64,000 bases of DNA from contig NC_052046.1 of the NCBI RefSeq assembly GCF_015832195.1, forward strand, positions 14,624,161 through 14,688,160. Direction: 5' to 3'. Numbering within the stretch: the first letter of the stretch is position 1; each line of letters starts with the position of its first letter. Below are positions 63,601-64,000 of this stretch, in pieces. This DNA comes from Motacilla alba alba (Eukaryota; Chordata; Aves; Passeriformes; Motacillidae). The notes under the pieces are model-generated. The model was given only the letters and a program-made list of their open reading frames with translations. It did not search any database and was not told where the DNA came from. A program made the translations under genes and the position numbers.

Positions 63601-64000
63601 AATTAAACAGAAGTCTAGAAGTTTGCATTTAAGGATTCTTTATAGTAGACATGGATTTGTTAGGCTGAAGAGGGAACTAAATTTGCCTTTCTGATGTACT
63701 ACTTTAAAAAGAGCATCACATGAGTACTTCCTTAGTGGGTCCACAGTGACGTCCTTTTTTTAAAAAATAAACCAAAATATTATGCGGCAGTGAATGGGGA
63801 ATAAAAAATGTCTGCTTGAAAGGCAAGGTTTGTTGGATTCCACTAATAGGTCTGGTACGATCTCTGAAGAAGGTCAGAACACCACTATGAAGTCAGTAAG
63901 TGTACTGTCATAGAAAGAACCTTCAGTCATGTGAAGATGATTCTGTACTCCCAGGCTGGAAGCTGCATGCCCATCGTTCTCATTTTCTCCCTCTATTGAG
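60621..64000. other. Unique DNA to window end, no gene seen
   Basis: Open frames are at or below 90 codons and unrecognised. Short A/T runs only (for example about 62669-62686). No CR1 or LTR sequence is recognised. Confidence 0.5.

Noticed and set aside
1..64000. CRISPR array, tRNA, rRNA or bacterial-type operon
   Set aside because: No regularly spaced identical repeats, no T-loop/anticodon signature recognised, and no dense coding.

Overview
The window reads as vertebrate, and most likely avian, nuclear DNA. It is AT-rich, with no operon structure, no densely packed ORFs and no recognisable protein-coding gene. The clearest markers are several CR1 retrotransposon pieces with the characteristic 'atcatagaat'-type 3' terminus, and one solo LTR whose ends (tgtgctggttttggctggg ... 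catgaca on the minus strand) match the ERVL-type LTRs common in birds. The scarcity of other interspersed repeats, the absence of L1 or Alu-like elements and the low TE density all fit a bird; a songbird is plausible but is only inference. Nearly all open frames of 60-110 codons look like chance.

Layout. 1-7.3 kb: unique DNA with a strong 14-bp hairpin (1194-1233), a 21-bp minisatellite (1391-1474), a block rich in transcription-factor-like motifs (2360-2730), a long T/G tract (3150-3335) and an (AT)14 run. 7.29-7.49 kb: the only plus-strand CR1 3' end. 7.5-17.7 kb: unique DNA with a G-rich tract at 13.2 kb and a 42-base T run at 15.8 kb. 17.75-18.24 kb: the solo LTR, with an expanded (TAA)n inside. 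18.2-29.3 kb: unique DNA, including a pair of mutually exclusive hairpins at 20.82 kb and an unclassified 144-codon frame at 26.4 kb. 29.3-30.5 kb: one recognisable and one very old CR1 remnant. 35.9-37.7 kb: two minus-strand CR1 copies side by side; the second keeps a broken piece of reverse transcriptase and a (GAGCA)8 repeat. 37.7-54.4 kb: unique DNA with many small tandem duplications and microsatellites. 54.4-56.5 kb: a 76-bp sequence repeated about 850 bp apart, and a cluster of unusually long minus-strand open frames. 56.5-64 kb: unique DNA with a perfect (TA)30 array at 57.06 kb and another motif-dense block at 60.46 kb.

The likeliest overall reading is a gene desert or part of a very long intron. 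What function there is would most plausibly be regulatory: the motif-dense blocks near 2.5, 35.3, 38.0 and 60.5 kb are the best candidates. The region most worth testing for a transcript is 54.4-56.5 kb on the minus strand. I found no CRISPR array, tRNA, rRNA or other RNA gene, and no clear new biological system.
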